Position numbers and translations under genes: made by a program
Shown: in pieces, positions 63,412 through 64,000 of the stretch
Layout of the letters: each line of letters opens with the position of its first letter
How positions within the stretch are numbered: the first letter of the stretch is position 1
Source: Flavobacterium amniphilum
Lineage (GTDB): Bacteria; Bacteroidota; Bacteroidia; Flavobacteriales; Flavobacteriaceae
Direction: 5' to 3'
NCBI RefSeq assembly: GCF_023634845.1
Contig: NZ_JAMLJL010000003.1
Span: forward strand, 124,001-188,000
Length of the DNA stretch: 64,000 nt
Notes under the pieces: model-generated
What the model saw: only the letters and a program-made list of their open reading frames with translations
Told to the model about the DNA's origin: nothing
Database searches by the model: none

Positions 63412-63987
63412 TTGAATTTACTCCTTGAAAATATCGCCAAACACGTTTCACTCACACCAGATGAGCAGGAACGTGTTTTGTCTTTTACAACCCCCAAGCA
63501 ATTCAAACCCAAAACCATCCTGCTTAAAGCGGGCGAGATCTGCACACATTCTTTTTTTGTAACCAAAGGCATCCTTCGCAGTTACACCATGGATGAAAAC
63601 GGTGTCGAACATGTGGTGAGTTTTGCTTGTCCCGGCTGGTGGATTGCCGACATGTACAGCTTTCTTTCCCAACGTCCCGGACAATTATTCATCGAAGTCA
63701 ACGAAGAGGCCGAAGTACTCCTACTCTCCAAAGAAGATCAGGACAAAATGTACCGGGAAGTTCCTAAAATGGAGCGCTTCTTCCGTATCCTGATTGAAAA
63801 TTCACTGGTCGCCAACCAACAGCGGCTGATCGACAACATGAGCTTCACCGCCGAAGCCCGTTACGACAAATTCTCCAAAAAATATTCAGGGCTTATCCAT
63901 TCCCTGCCGCAAAAACAAATCGCTTCTTATATAGGAGTCACTCCCGAGTTTTTCAGTAAAATGAAAGCACGAATGCTTAAGAAATAG
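63412..63987 (+). CDS. Crp/Fnr-family transcriptional regulator
   Basis: A 191-residue regulator. Residues about 10-130 form a cyclic-nucleotide-binding-type beta roll (PKTILLKAGEICTHSFFVTK, LRSYTMDENGVEHVVSF). The C-terminal winged HTH (about 150-190) contains PQKQIASYIGVTPEFFSKMKARM. No FNR-type Cys cluster is visible. The effector is unknown. It appears to start at TTG 63412, three bases after the preceding stop, and its stop lies 13 bases before the right edge. It may belong to the purT-lipoprotein-DUF6370 transcript. Confidence 0.9.
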   Translation: MNLLLENIAKHVSLTPDEQERVLSFTTPKQFKPKTILLKAGEICTHSFFVTKGILRSYTMDENGVEHVVSFACPGWWIADMYSFLSQRPGQLFIEVNEEAEVLLLSKEDQDKMYREVPKMERFFRILIENSLVANQQRLIDNMSFTAEARYDKFSKKYSGLIHSLPQKQIASYIGVTPEFFSKMKARMLKK

Positions 63988-64000
63988 TTGCAAAGTTGCA

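Overview
The window looks like chromosome from a member of the Flavobacteriaceae, most likely Flavobacterium or a close relative. The evidence is low GC, gliding-motility genes (gldB, gldC), proteins with type IX secretion (T9SS) C-terminal sorting domains, Bacteroidetes-type -7 promoter boxes (TAnnTTTG) before many genes, weak ribosome binding sites, and family-specific forms of FtsZ, MraY, DnaG and the class B PBP. It is mostly core genome. I see no phage, insertion sequence, CRISPR array or defence island.

Layout. 1-1.3 kb: the N-terminal part of an RND-type periplasmic adaptor (cut by the window edge), a 21-bp tandem repeat array, a very long hairpin and tRNA-Arg. 1.3-17.6 kb (minus strand): yqeY, then a complete dcw cell-division and wall cluster transcribed mraZ-rsmH-ftsL-ftsI-murE-mraY-murD-ftsW-murG-murC-ftsQ-ftsA-ftsZ with almost no gaps, ending at a terminator. 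Three exact 10-bp repeats upstream of mraZ look like its autoregulatory operator. 17.9-25.1 kb: alpha/beta hydrolase, engB, a lipoprotein, gldC-gldB, nadE divergent from gldB, a response regulator and dnaG. 25.2-32 kb: a secreted beta-helix protein, an ECF sigma/anti-sigma/outer-membrane-barrel operon, a polyprenyl diphosphate synthase and two paralogous lipoproteins. 32-41 kb: rlmN, a nitronate monooxygenase-like enzyme, an O-methyltransferase, a PAP2 phosphatase, a TatA-type protein, an envelope operon (two paralogous carboxypeptidase-regulatory-like proteins, a DUF6702-like protein and an M1 metallopeptidase) and pepE. 41-41.5 kb: two tRNA-Gly genes and a decayed third copy. 41.6-58.5 kb: GNAT, two L,D-transpeptidases whose 3' ends overlap, a DUF5916-like barrel, gpmI, a thioredoxin-like lipoprotein, map, a methyltransferase, a DUF5103-like protein, apaG, pruA and two T9SS cargo proteins. 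58.5-64 kb: rsmG, a fatty-acid desaturase, an aspartate aminotransferase, a palindromic intergenic repeat, purT, a tiny Cys-rich lipoprotein overlapping a DUF6370-like gene, and a Crp/Fnr regulator.

How the genes fit together. The dcw genes make lipid II with meso-diaminopimelate (MurE has the DNPR motif) and build the divisome. The two L,D-transpeptidases further on could cross-link or modify the same wall. GldB/GldC and the T9SS cargo proteins belong to the gliding/T9SS surface biology of the phylum.

I found no clearly new multigene system. The observations most worth a second look are the MraZ operator, a DnaG primase with all four zinc ligands replaced, the tRNA-Gly relic whose T-loop is a perfect 20-nt palindrome, a 21-bp direct-repeat operator candidate upstream of the DUF5916-like gene, the heptad-coding 21-bp repeat array, the overlapping L,D-transpeptidases, and start codons placed almost on top of -7 boxes.
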